A stretch of 64,000 nt of DNA from an uncultured Chitinophagaceae bacterium (GCA_903895845.1 CAITVK010000053.1:62001-126000); one strand, 5' to 3'. Shown: positions 46,837-55,394, counted from the stretch's first letter. The notes: a model not told the origin generated them from the sequence alone. Numbers and translations: made by a program.

Positions 46837-48732
46837 CTAACTCACAGTTGCATACACATTAATAATCAGGATGGCTATGTCTAGGTCGTGCCTTACCGAA
46901 TCAATGGTTTCGCCAAACAAATAGTCTTTCAGGCCCCTGTGTCTGTGTGCGCCTACTATCAGCAAGTCGGCATTGGCTTCTTTTACCAATCGTACAATCT
47001 CCTTTACCCGGTTTCTATAGCCCAGTTGCGTAGTTACTTTATAGCCTAGTTCTGACAGTTGTTGGGCATAAACATCTAGTCGATACCTGTCTTTTTGGGT
47101 CTCAGCATCATCACTCGACGCACCCAGATAGTTGGCGGAAACACTTTCTATAATGTGTAGTAGGGTATAATTGGCCTCTTTCTTTCCTTGTGCAAGTGCT
47201 TCCGAAATCAACCTGCCATCATTATTACTAAAGTCAAGCGCAACAACAATATTGTTTATAGGGCGGGTTGCAAGGTTGTCCAATGGCAAAGCTTCTGGGT
47301 GCATGTCTGTGGAGTGTCTTTGCCTTCTTTTTTGTAGAACAGGCAGCAAGGACATTGTTGCAAAGAGCCAAATGATAAATAGTGCTACGATGCTTATTCC
47401 TATCTTCCCAAAGGGATTGCCTTGACTACTGTACACATCCATCATTTTTTCAGTAACCAGTTGTGCATTCAGAAATACCAGTACAATTGCTATCAGCCAT
47501 GCTACAATCTTCATCCGCAGGTTGATGGCAAATTCGCCCATTGTGGCTTTGTCACTCACAAAATGTATCAATGGAACAATGGCAAACCCTAGCTGAAGGC
47601 TTAATATTACCTGACTGAATATCAATAAATCATCCACTTTACTATCCCCATACAACAGAATCACAATCACAGCAGGCGTTATGGCTATCATCCTGGTAAT
47701 CAATCTCCTCAACAAGGGGTCAATCCGCAAACTCAGGTATCCTTCCATCACTATCTGCCCTGCCAACGTTCCGGTAATGGTAGAACTCTGCCCTGATGCG
47801 ATTAATGCAATTGCAAATAAAGTAGGGGCAATCTTGTTTCCCAACAATGGACTCAACAAACGATATGCATCTTCAATCTTGGCAATACCTGTGTTCCCGG
47901 TGGTATAAAACACACTCGCAGCCAATATCAGTATGGCTGCATTTACAAAGAAGGCACCATTTAGGGCAATAAAACTATCAATGAAATTATACTTCAAGGC
48001 GCGCCGTACACCCGCCCATCCTGTTTTGATTTTCCTTGTTTGCACCAATGCCGAATGGAGATAGAGATTATGTGGCATCACCGTGGCGCCAATAATGCCT
48101 ACGGCAATATAAAGTGAGTTGCGGTCTAGCTTGGTCGGAAGAAAGCCAATGGCCACCTGACCGAAGTTGGGTTTGGCAAATACCAGCTCCAGAAAAAAGG
48201 AAAAGGCAATGATTAATACCAATGAAATGATGAAAGCCTCTAGCTTTCTGATGCCTAGCTTTTGTAACCACATCAGCAGAAACGTATCCAGGATCGTAAA
48301 ACAAACGCCCCAGATTAGTGGAAGCCCTGTTAATAAATGAATCCCGATTGCCATCCCCAACACCTCTGCCAGATCGCAGGCGGCAATGGCCAGTTCTGCC
48401 AAGATGTACAAACAAAAGTTGACAGTAGGAGGGTAGGCTTCCCGGTTTGCCTGTGCCAGGTCTTTGCGTCGCACAATGCCCAATCTGGCACTTAGGTTTT
48501 GTAGTATCAGGGCTATCAGGTTGCTCATCAGCAATACCCATATCAGACGGTAGCCAAATTGAGCTCCACCTTGTAGGTCGGTCGCCCAGTTGCCGGGATC
48601 CATATAGCCCACACTAATCAGATAGGCAGGACCAAAATAGGCCAGTATCCGTTTGAACCCCCTTCTGTTGAGAGTGGTGTCTACCGATGAATTTGCTTCA
48701 CCCAATGAAGTATCTTTTTCGTGCGTCATCAT
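46837..48732 (-). CDS. mntH: Nramp manganese/iron transporter fused to a universal stress protein domain
   Basis: 631 residues. The first 450 are an Nramp transporter: TM1 DPGNWATDLQGG metal motif, TM6 MPHNLYLHSALVQ with the MPH motif, about 11 helices. From about 490 a Usp domain follows (NNIVVALDFSNNDGRLISEA, LIVGAHRHRGLKDYLFGETIDSVRHDLDIAILII), with an ATP-binding-like GAHRHRG...GETIDSV loop. The fusion would place a nucleotide-binding sensor on the transporter tail. Transcribed 10 bp after mntR. Confidence 0.95.
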   Translation of the reverse strand: MMTHEKDTSLGEANSSVDTTLNRRGFKRILAYFGPAYLISVGYMDPGNWATDLQGGAQFGYRLIWVLLMSNLIALILQNLSARLGIVRRKDLAQANREAYPPTVNFCLYILAELAIAACDLAEVLGMAIGIHLLTGLPLIWGVCFTILDTFLLMWLQKLGIRKLEAFIISLVLIIAFSFFLELVFAKPNFGQVAIGFLPTKLDRNSLYIAVGIIGATVMPHNLYLHSALVQTRKIKTGWAGVRRALKYNFIDSFIALNGAFFVNAAILILAASVFYTTGNTGIAKIEDAYRLLSPLLGNKIAPTLFAIALIASGQSSTITGTLAGQIVMEGYLSLRIDPLLRRLITRMIAITPAVIVILLYGDSKVDDLLIFSQVILSLQLGFAIVPLIHFVSDKATMGEFAINLRMKIVAWLIAIVLVFLNAQLVTEKMMDVYSSQGNPFGKIGISIVALFIIWLFATMSLLPVLQKRRQRHSTDMHPEALPLDNLATRPINNIVVALDFSNNDGRLISEALAQGKKEANYTLLHIIESVSANYLGASSDDAETQKDRYRLDVYAQQLSELGYKVTTQLGYRNRVKEIVRLVKEANADLLIVGAHRHRGLKDYLFGETIDSVRHDLDIAILIINVYATVS

Positions 48733-48742
48733 AGTAGCGGAT

Positions 48743-49411
48743 TTACAGCTGTTGTTTAGTTACAAATAAGGCCAGTGCAAGTTCACGGCTGATGGTGAAT
48801 CTTTGGTCGGAGTAGGTCTCTATCTCCAATGAGTTATCAAAGGAAAACTTCTTTTTGATGGTGATAGGCGTGCCTATTGCAATTTTTTTATGGGTCAATA
48901 GTTCCAGCAACTCTGTCGACTGACTCCCTACTGCACTCACTTTGGCTGTTTCGCCAATCGGCATGTCTACCAGGTTTATCTGCGGTAGTGTCTGTATTTT
49001 GCCATTACTGTCTGGTATCGGATCTCCATGAGGGTCAAACTTTGGGTTACCCAAAAAGTTATCTAGTCGTTCTATTAGTACTTTGCTGGTTATATGTTCA
49101 AGTTCTTCAGCAATGGCATGAACTTCATCCCACCCAAACTGAAGCTTTTCTACCAGAAAAAACTCCCATAGGCGGTGCTTACGTACAATGCCCAATGCCA
49201 CTCTTTCACCTTCATCGCTCAGGGAGAAGCCCCTGTATTTTTCATAATTAAGGACTTGCTTGGTGTTTAGCCGCTTCAACATATCTGTAACAGAGGCTGC
49301 TTTCGTGTTTAATTTAGCCGCTACATCATTGGTACTAACGGTGGAATCTGCTTGTTGAAGGTGGTAGATAGCCTTTATGTAGTTCTCTTCGGTAGTAGAT
49401 AAGTTGTCCAT
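48743..49411 (-). CDS. mntR: MntR/DtxR family metal-dependent regulator
   Basis: 222 residues: winged-helix DNA-binding domain (EENYIKAIYHLQQADSTVSTNDVAAKLNTKAASVTDMLKRL), dimerisation/metal-binding domain with EFFLVEKLQFGWDEVHAIAEELEHI (metal-ligand-like His/Glu) and a C-terminal FeoA-like domain. With manganese or iron bound it should repress itself and the downstream transporter. The operator at 49414-49451 covers the probable promoter. Confidence 0.93.
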   Translation of the reverse strand: MDNLSTTEENYIKAIYHLQQADSTVSTNDVAAKLNTKAASVTDMLKRLNTKQVLNYEKYRGFSLSDEGERVALGIVRKHRLWEFFLVEKLQFGWDEVHAIAEELEHITSKVLIERLDNFLGNPKFDPHGDPIPDSNGKIQTLPQINLVDMPIGETAKVSAVGSQSTELLELLTHKKIAIGTPITIKKKFSFDNSLEIETYSDQRFTISRELALALFVTKQQL

Positions 49412-49413
49412 GC

Positions 49414-49451
49414 TGAATAAATATTTTAGGCAAATCTAAATTATTTATTCA
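49414..49451. promoter_or_regulatory. MntR/DtxR-type operator, concentric palindrome
   Basis: Inner TTTAGGCAAATCTAAA (49425-49440) and outer TGAATAAAT (49414-49422) with ATTTATTCA (49443-49451) share the centre 49432.5. The inner half-site matches the TTTAGG core expected for DtxR/MntR boxes. On the reverse strand it contains TAGATTTG (49438-49431), a TAnnTTTG -7 element, so binding would block the mntR promoter. It ends 3 bp before the mntR start codon. Confidence 0.8.
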
Positions 49452-49639
49452 GTTGTGCTAATAAAATATTGTTGATTGATTTAAGGCATACATAATCAGC
49501 CAATACCAGGAGCGAACAGTTAACAATAATAGACCTCATCTGAAATTTAACTTACCTCAACGCGCGTCATACCAAATTGCATATCAGGCAAGCTTGAAAT
49601 AAATTGGGATGACTTGACTTTTATCTTAGCTATTCACAA

Positions 49640-49740
49640 CTACTGTAAGCGTCATGTCAAGGCACGAGATATCTCACAAAAAATAGTCCATGTGATTTTA
49701 ACGCACGAGACATCTATCGAAAATAGTCCAAGTAACAATG
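49640..49740. repeat. Imperfect 41-bp direct repeat
   Basis: GCACGAG at 49662 and again at 49703 (41 bp), ATAGTCCA at 49683 and 49723 (40 bp), CATGT at 49653 and 49689. Two degenerate units of about 41 bp, not exactly 42. The rest of 49452-49838 has no gene or hairpin I can name. Confidence 0.55.
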
Positions 49741-49838
49741 AGTAATAAAAGGGGGCTTTAAGAAACAATAGGGTATTAAACGAAGTATCCACTTCATCAA
49801 GTAAACAACAACTTCAATTTACAAATGCTGAATGATGC

Positions 49839-50678
49839 CTAAGAACTCACCTTGCCCAACACATAAAGTTGTGTCAAATCAGGAGATGGACTGCCGCCTT
49901 TCTTCTCAAGGGTAATGGCAAATATATCTGCCTGTTGGGTATTCTTTAGCTTGCAGACACCGTTGCAGTCGTTCAACATCCCGGCATCAATTGGCTTACC
50001 TTTCACCAATGCCCATAGCTGGTATTGCTTGCCTTCTGGCGCTTTGGGTAGTTTGTTTGCCAACACATACACATCCTTCGATTTGCTGTTCCAGAAAACA
50101 GTTGCCAGATTGCCTTCCTTGCCAGCTATGCCTTTCATGGCCACCTTTATTACGTTGGTGTCGCTCATCAGTTGTAGGCTGTTGGTAATCTCCTGATATT
50201 TGGCTTGTATGTTATTATTATCTGTGAATAAGGCATTCTTTTCGTTTAATAAGGCAACCACCTGCTTGTTGGCTGCAGTATATTCTCTGAAGAAATAGAC
50301 ATTCAAAGTGGCACTCACCACAAAAAGAATGATAGAAGCTGCTGCTATGTATTGAAACATCTTGGCAGACTTGGCAGGGATGGGTTTCAGGGGCATGGTT
50401 ACTACCTTGGCCTCTTTTGTTTGCTGATTAGGGATATTTGTCTGGTCTACAAATTCGTCTTGCAAGGCCAGCATCAATTTGTCTTTTGTATCGGCTGCGG
50501 GAGTTATTGTATTGGCAAAAGCCGCTGTTTCAAGTGAGGCTTCAAATGAATCTATAGCAGCCTGTATTTCGGGATGAGCGCCTTTCAGTTGCTCTAGTTC
50601 AGCAACTTCTTGCGCATCAGCTAGTCCCAGAACGTAGCTTTCTATAATGCCGCTTGATATGTATTCTTCGATATTCAC
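49839..50678 (-). CDS. Anti-sigma factor (RskA-like)
   Basis: 279 residues: N-terminal cytoplasmic sigma-binding region (YISSGIIESYVLGLADAQEVAELEQLKGAHPEIQAAI, an anti-sigma ZAS-like fold without clear zinc cysteines), one TM helix (about 107-127), a coiled segment and a periplasmic RskA domain (ATVFWNSKSKDVYVLANKLPKAPEGKQYQLWALVKGKPIDAG). Its start codon directly follows the sigma factor stop. It should hold the ECF sigma factor inactive until a periplasmic signal. Confidence 0.92.
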   Translation of the reverse strand: MNIEEYISSGIIESYVLGLADAQEVAELEQLKGAHPEIQAAIDSFEASLETAAFANTITPAADTKDKLMLALQDEFVDQTNIPNQQTKEAKVVTMPLKPIPAKSAKMFQYIAAASIILFVVSATLNVYFFREYTAANKQVVALLNEKNALFTDNNNIQAKYQEITNSLQLMSDTNVIKVAMKGIAGKEGNLATVFWNSKSKDVYVLANKLPKAPEGKQYQLWALVKGKPIDAGMLNDCNGVCKLKNTQQADIFAITLEKKGGSPSPDLTQLYVLGKVSS

Positions 50679-51251
50679 TTATTCTTTTATTACTGTTCTT
50701 AACTGAATTAATGCATTTCGCAATCGCGTTTTTACTGTTCCAAGTGGGATTCCTAACATATTGGCAATCTCATCTTGGGTATATCCTTGAAAATAAGCCA
50801 ACTCTACCAGCACCCGATATTCTTCTTTTAATTGATGCACCACCTTTCGTAATCCAATCTGATCAATAGGTAGTTGTGTACTTCCTGCTGCCTCCTGTTT
50901 TACTTCCGTCAGTTCCTGATTCTGCTGGCTATTTTGATAGCCTTTACTCCTCACTGTATCTATTGAGGCATTTCTGGAAATATTCAGCATCCATGTAAAT
51001 AACCTTCCTTTGGTATCATCGTAGCTTTCTATCTGTCGCCATATCTTTATAAAAACCTCTTGCAACACATCATTGGCTAATTCTACTTCAGCTACAATAT
51101 TATGAATTACTGATAACAAAGCACCGCTGTAGTTATCGTACAGGTAACTATATGCCGTCTGATCTCGCTGCTTTAGCAATAAAACCAGCTCTGCCTCGCT
51201 ATATTTCTTTACGGCCTCCAAACTATACTGATATGTTAAGTGATGCCGCAA
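50679..51251 (-). CDS. ECF RNA polymerase sigma factor
   Basis: 190 residues: sigma-2 region (AYSYLYDNYSGALLSVIHNIVAEVELANDVLQEVFIKIWRQI) and sigma-4 (EYRVLVELAYFQGYTQDEIANMLGIPLGTVKTRLRNAL). The frame begins at a TTG (51251); no ATG lies nearby, and an upstream in-frame stretch to a TAG adds no clear start. Paired with the RskA-like gene. The target regulon may include the globin-like lipoprotein upstream. Confidence 0.93.
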   Translation of the reverse strand: MRHHLTYQYSLEAVKKYSEAELVLLLKQRDQTAYSYLYDNYSGALLSVIHNIVAEVELANDVLQEVFIKIWRQIESYDDTKGRLFTWMLNISRNASIDTVRSKGYQNSQQNQELTEVKQEAAGSTQLPIDQIGLRKVVHQLKEEYRVLVELAYFQGYTQDEIANMLGIPLGTVKTRLRNALIQLRTVIKE

Positions 51252-51399
51252 GTAACTGTTTTTTTTAACACGAACGGTAAATTCAATTTCCTAATTAAGA
51301 TAAAACTGTATTACAACTTCCTCTTTTTTCCTTTTCATCTCAATCAACCATGATTGAGGCTTTCATAATCTCAGGTTGTCCTTGAGTACCAAGGTTATT

Positions 51400-51432
51400 G
51401 GATTATACAACTTTTCTAAGGTTGTATAATCC
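51400..51432. other. Perfect hairpin without T-run
   Basis: GGATTATACAAC (51400-51411) pairs exactly with 51421-51432 around a 9-nt loop. It lies in the spacer between the globin terminator and the sigma gene. No T-run on either side; could be an operator or RNA structure. Confidence 0.45.
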
Positions 51433-51448
51433 AGCCCCTTAGTAAAGC

Positions 51449-51481
51449 AAAAAAGGCTAGCTAAATATAGATAGCCTTTTT
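51449..51481 (-). terminator. Terminator of the truncated globin gene
   Basis: AAAAGGCTA (51451-51459) with TAGCCTTTT (51472-51480), 12-nt loop, A/T tails on both sides. Just downstream of the stop at 51505. Confidence 0.75.
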
Positions 51482-51504
51482 AGGATGCTGCATTGTAAAG
51501 CTCA

Positions 51505-52086
51505 TTATTTCTGTACTACCTGACCTTCTAGTGTGTAGACTAGCTTGCCTACACTTCCAATCAAGTTGTTCGAAACACCATTCTTTTGTGCGCCTTTCAC
51601 AAGGTCACCCACAAATTGATCGAAGTCGGCAGAACTTGCTTTAGCACCCATCCGCGAGTTGGTGGCGGGGTTGTGTGCTGAAGCCATACTCATGCCTGTG
51701 TAAGTGTAATCTTTTGCACCAGTTGCAACGCTAAAGAAGTCAGTCAAGTTCTTACTTAACTCAGTAAAGCCACTGAAATTATTGTTGCCTACTTCTCCCA
51801 ACAAAACCGAGAAGAATTTCTTGTTCAGCGCCGTGTCGGCAGCAATCACAAATATGGTACTGTCCACCACATAGTGCAGGTTCAGTCTGCCTTGTTCAAT
51901 CATGGCACCCGATACAGTACTGGTGGGGTCTTTCACCATTGTTGTTCCACCTAGGCTGTCATACAAAGTGGGCGCAGCTGCCGAACTAGTGCTTTTGTTG
52001 CACGATGTCATTGTTGTACTTAGGACAACTGTTGTTGCCACGATAGCCAATATGGCCATTACAGTGTTGAATGTTAACTTTTTCAT
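51505..52086 (-). CDS. Group 1 truncated hemoglobin-like lipoprotein
   Basis: 193 residues. A lipobox cysteine at position 29 (TTMTSC) makes it a lipoprotein. The remainder resembles truncated globins: LYDSLGGTT at the start, LNKKFFSVLLGE, and YTGMSMASAHNP with a histidine where the proximal ligand is expected. Compared with cytosolic truncated globins it has an inserted loop and exported location. A heme role is inferred, because the distal residues are not obvious. A single gene in the sigma/anti-sigma neighbourhood. Confidence 0.68.
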   Translation of the reverse strand: MKKLTFNTVMAILAIVATTVVLSTTMTSCNKSTSSAAAPTLYDSLGGTTMVKDPTSTVSGAMIEQGRLNLHYVVDSTIFVIAADTALNKKFFSVLLGEVGNNNFSGFTELSKNLTDFFSVATGAKDYTYTGMSMASAHNPATNSRMGAKASSADFDQFVGDLVKGAQKNGVSNNLIGSVGKLVYTLEGQVVQK

Positions 52087-52107
52087 CTTTTTGTTTTTTG
52101 AATTAAA

Positions 52108-52536
52108 TTAAAATAAGTGATTAAAAAAATGGTATGCCTTGTAAGTAAAAGAGGTTGCTGCAACAGGGCAGCCACTTGCCATCTGTTCTTTGCTTGGCAG
52201 AAAGCGTGAACCATTGTAAGGCAAGTTGAGATTGAGATTGCCAATAATCTGCTCAGCGGAAGTCTTAGCTGGATAAAAAGTAAATACAACGAGCTTTCCA
52301 GCAGGATTGCACAATACATGATCTATACCTTTTTGCTGATACAGAAAAGTAGTAATTTTTGCAGCATCATCCTTGTTCAAGTCCTTCTTCAAGTCTACTC
52401 TTGCCATTATCCGCATATCGGTAGGTATCGGTTTGGGTCTTGTAACAATGTAAATATGTACACAAAGTACCACTACCAATAAACCGAATGTGAGGCCTGC
52501 TCCCGCTAGAACCTTTTTCAATAATCCTTTTTTCAT
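52108..52536 (-). CDS. Membrane-anchored hypothetical with heavy-metal-associated-like fold
   Basis: 142 residues: a basic start and one TM helix (LAGAGLTFGLLVVVLCVHIYIV), then a soluble region (ITTFLYQQKGIDHVLCNPAGKLVVFTFYPAKTSAEQIIGNL) whose beta-alpha-beta order and length look like a ferredoxin-like or HMA fold. No CxxC metal motif. It lies 21 bp before the globin-like gene, so they may be a unit. Not recognised. Confidence 0.6.
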   Translation of the reverse strand: MKKGLLKKVLAGAGLTFGLLVVVLCVHIYIVTRPKPIPTDMRIMARVDLKKDLNKDDAAKITTFLYQQKGIDHVLCNPAGKLVVFTFYPAKTSAEQIIGNLNLNLPYNGSRFLPSKEQMASGCPVAATSFTYKAYHFFNHLF

Positions 52537-52869
52537 GACTCTCTTTTTAGATTAAATAAATGTTTGTACCGAATTAATCTGGTTGCGCAACCTTTAAAAT
52601 TTTACAGTACAATGACAATTACGAGAAATGAAGAAGGTTGGATTTAATTAACCGAAAAAAGATTTGAATTGTGTTATTTGAACTTTTTTTTAGATTAGCT
52701 AACGTGATGTAAAAGTTTTCCTAATGGTTCCGAAGCGTATTAAAACAGCTTGTCAGTAGCGGTTGAGGGGGAGGAATTAGATGAGATAAAGGCTTTTACG
52801 AAGGATTTTTGACAGAGAGAAGCCTGATAGAAATGATTAATTATCACGAGAAATACCCTGTGTAACGCG
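52537..52869. other. Gene-free stretch preceding array C
   Basis: AT-rich; holds the promoter of the reverse gene at 52536. Nothing else recognised. Confidence 0.5.
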
Positions 52870-53058
52870 TTTATATACCTCCGTCTAAGATTTATATATC
52901 TTTTCCCAACTTTTATATATAAATCTCTGGCTTTTATATATCTCCGTCCAAGATTTATATATGTTTTCTCAACTTTTATATATAAATCTCCAGCTTTTAT
53001 ATATCTCCGTCTAAGATTTATATATGTTTATCCAACTTTTATATATAAACGTGAAACT
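52870..53058. repeat. 21-bp phased array C (TTTATATAT type, 63-bp super-period)
   Basis: TTTATATA begins at 52870, 52891, 52912, 52933, 52954, 52975, 52996, 53017 and 53038, always exactly 21 bp apart: nine units in 189 bp. The other 12 bases rotate among three types, CTCCGTCYAAGA, (C/G)TTTTCYCAACT-like and AAATCTCYRGCT, in the order 1-2-3 three times, so it is also a 63-bp repeat in three copies. The third type joins TTTATATATAAA into a perfect palindrome. Frame FIYxxxx stays open across the array but lacks an ATG. Confidence 0.95.
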
Positions 53059-53163
53059 TTTTGGTATTAATGTAGATAAGCTGCTTGGGTGCAGATTGTT
53101 GCATAGCCATCGACATTAAAATGAGACATTCAATCCAACTTAAACTCGCAGCTCAATCCCAAC

Positions 53164-53559
53164 TCACGTTAAACTATTTTCCTTTATTCCTAAGGCCAAG
53201 CATACCCAGCCTGCAATAAACAACAAACCGCCTATTGGTGTGAGGAAGACAATCCAGTTGAGTCCCGCAACGGCATAAATAGTTTTGAAGGTATAGATAT
53301 ACAACGACCCACTGAATAACCCAATGCCGAGTAAAAACAAGACTCCTGTTGCTCGGATAAGTTTGTTGGGATAGGTCTTGAAGAGCACTGCCGCCAATGC
53401 CAATGCAAAAACATGATAAAACTGATACTGTACCCCCTTGTTGAAAATGGTAATCGTTTGCTCGTCGGCAATGTTTTTCAATCCATGGGCAGCAAATGCG
53501 CCAAGCATTACCGACAATGCACCCAAGAAAGCCGCTGTTTTAAGATAAATTTTATGCAC
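53164..53559 (-). CDS. DUF423 family membrane protein
   Basis: 131 residues, about four TM helices with the signature start FLGALSVMLGAFAAHGLKN and a later GLFSGSLYIY. This small, widespread family has no established role. A short AT-rich spacer (53560-53643, AAATTTGAG/TTAAAACTTAAA words) precedes it. Confidence 0.9.
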   Translation of the reverse strand: MHKIYLKTAAFLGALSVMLGAFAAHGLKNIADEQTITIFNKGVQYQFYHVFALALAAVLFKTYPNKLIRATGVLFLLGIGLFSGSLYIYTFKTIYAVAGLNWIVFLTPIGGLLFIAGWVCLALGIKENSLT

Positions 53560-53643
53560 GAATTGTTACTTTGAATTATGAATTTTAAAATTTGAGTTAT
53601 GTCTTATAATATAACATTCAACATTTAAAACTTAAAATATTGC

Positions 53644-54150
53644 CTATGCCTTTTCTTCTAATAGCTTAATAAAATCCTTCTCTTTCATAGCCGAATACGC
53701 AACTGCATGTTTTGCCTGACTATAAAATGGCGCACGCTCTGTTAATTTTTTAGCGAGGAAAACACCTAGATTATCATCGGAGAGTTCGCTTATTAGTGGA
53801 CGATGTGCTTTTTCCGGTTTCAATCTTTCTACCAATACATCAATCGGTTCATTCAGCCAAACGGTGATGCCATTTTCATTCATCCATTCTATGTTGTTAT
53901 GAAAACAAGGCGTACCACCACCTGTTGCCAACACAAAATCTTTCTTCTCGCCAAACCAACGCAATATTGTAGCTTCCAACTTACGGAAATACGCCTCTCC
54001 CTCTTCCTCAAATATTTCAGAGATAGTTAAATCTTCCGTCATTTCAATCAGATTGTCCAGATCATACGCTCGCAACTTCAACTTCTTTGCAATCTTTTTG
54101 GCGCAATAACTTTTTCCGCTGCCCATCATCCCAATTAAGAATATCTTCAT
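53644..54150 (-). CDS. aroK: Shikimate kinase
   Basis: Phosphorylates shikimate in aromatic amino acid synthesis. 168 residues: P-loop GMMGSGKSYCAKKIA, DLDNLIEMTEDLTISEIFEEEGEAYFRKLE (substrate DxD and arginine), ATGGGTPCF and RPLISE. Normal length. Not grouped with other aro genes. Confidence 0.95.
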   Translation of the reverse strand: MKIFLIGMMGSGKSYCAKKIAKKLKLRAYDLDNLIEMTEDLTISEIFEEEGEAYFRKLEATILRWFGEKKDFVLATGGGTPCFHNNIEWMNENGITVWLNEPIDVLVERLKPEKAHRPLISELSDDNLGVFLAKKLTERAPFYSQAKHAVAYSAMKEKDFIKLLEEKA

Positions 54151-54297
54151 TTATTAACGTTTAATAATTAACTTTTAGTGATTAATGTTTAGATTTCATT
54201 AATCCTAACAACTAATAACTACCCTGTGTTTTGTGTCAACCAAATGTAGGAGAAATGAGGTAAGGAATTTATTACAGATGGGTAGACACTTAGTTAC

Positions 54298-55128
54298 TTA
54301 TTTACAATATTTTTCTATGTAACTCTTCGCCGTCGGTTCACCAAGTTCTTTTGCCTTTTTAAAGTCTTTACAAGCATCTTCTTTTTGGTTTAACGAATAT
54401 TCATAAATTCCTCGATAAATATATGCTTTCTTAAAATCAGTATTTAATTCTATTGCCTTATTCATATCGTTAATGGCATTTTCATACTCTTTAATTTCAC
54501 CGTAAGCTACTCCTCTGTAATAATAACCATCTATATTGTCTTTATCTAATTCAAGCACCTTTGTATAGTCTTTTATTGCACCATTCACATCGCCAACATT
54601 ATTTTTGAATGTTCCTCTATTAAAATATGCATAATATAAATTTGGCTGTAGCTTAATTGCATTTGTCATATATTCAATTGCTTTTTGATGATTCCCTAAT
54701 TCGGCTTCTAGGCTACCTGCTTGGATAAGTGCATAAACAAAATCAGGTTTAAGTTCAATGGCTTTATCGTAATCTATAAGAGCATCCTTGCTCCTCCCAG
54801 ACATTTTTTTCGCTCCTCCCCTTGCATAATAAGCCAAGGTGAACTTGGAATCAATTTTAATAGCCGAAGTAAAGTTTTCAATGGCTTTTTGGTATTCACC
54901 TTTAAATAAATAAATATTTCCTTTTCCATAAAATGCATTAGCATTTTGAGCGTCTAATTTAATTGCCGTGTCAAACTCAAGCAATGAGTTGTCAAAATCA
55001 GTTGATATCAAATAATTATTCCCTTTAATAAAATGATCATCACATGGTTGTTCAGTTCTATGTCCACAAGAATAGAAAATTAAAACCAAACTAAAAAGAA
55101 TAGGATAAATCAAATTTTTCATCGTCAC
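54298..55128 (-). CDS. TPR-repeat lipoprotein
   Basis: 276 residues. A lipobox (LIFYSC, cysteine 21) is followed by about six tetratricopeptide repeats at 34-residue spacing (for example ANAFYGKGNIYLFKGEYQKAIENF; VYALIQAGSLEAELGNHQKAIEYM). Ends DFKKAKELGEPTAKSYIEKYCK. Protein-interaction lipoprotein, partner unknown. Region 55129-55394 shows no gene. Confidence 0.85.
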   Translation of the reverse strand: MTMKNLIYPILFSLVLIFYSCGHRTEQPCDDHFIKGNNYLISTDFDNSLLEFDTAIKLDAQNANAFYGKGNIYLFKGEYQKAIENFTSAIKIDSKFTLAYYARGGAKKMSGRSKDALIDYDKAIELKPDFVYALIQAGSLEAELGNHQKAIEYMTNAIKLQPNLYYAYFNRGTFKNNVGDVNGAIKDYTKVLELDKDNIDGYYYRGVAYGEIKEYENAINDMNKAIELNTDFKKAYIYRGIYEYSLNQKEDACKDFKKAKELGEPTAKSYIEKYCK

Positions 55129-55394
55129 TTATTTTGACATTATTAATATTTCAGCCAACCCCTCAGAATCTAGATTCCTATCTTACAAATATATCACTTT
55201 ACCACTTTATAGTTGTTGGTCCAAAAGACATAACAACAGTGAACATCCCACCTGAAATCCTTTGCTTTTATCGCTACCTACCCTAGTACACTATCACTGT
55301 AATCTGTAAAATTTTACCCAGTAACAATCGTCTCGTATTGATTACAGTCAAGGCAATAACTATTCACCCAAACAAATCCCTTTGTCATTAATCC

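Noticed and set aside
49640-49740. Fifth 21-bp array
   Set aside because: Spacing is 40-41 bp and irregular; does not keep a 21-bp phase.
6729-53058. 21-bp arrays as CRISPR arrays
   Set aside because: No long conserved repeat with unique spacers, the period is too short, and no cas genes are present.
52870-53067. Open frame with FIYxxxx repeats in array C
   Set aside because: No start codon, frame exists only because the unit lacks a stop.
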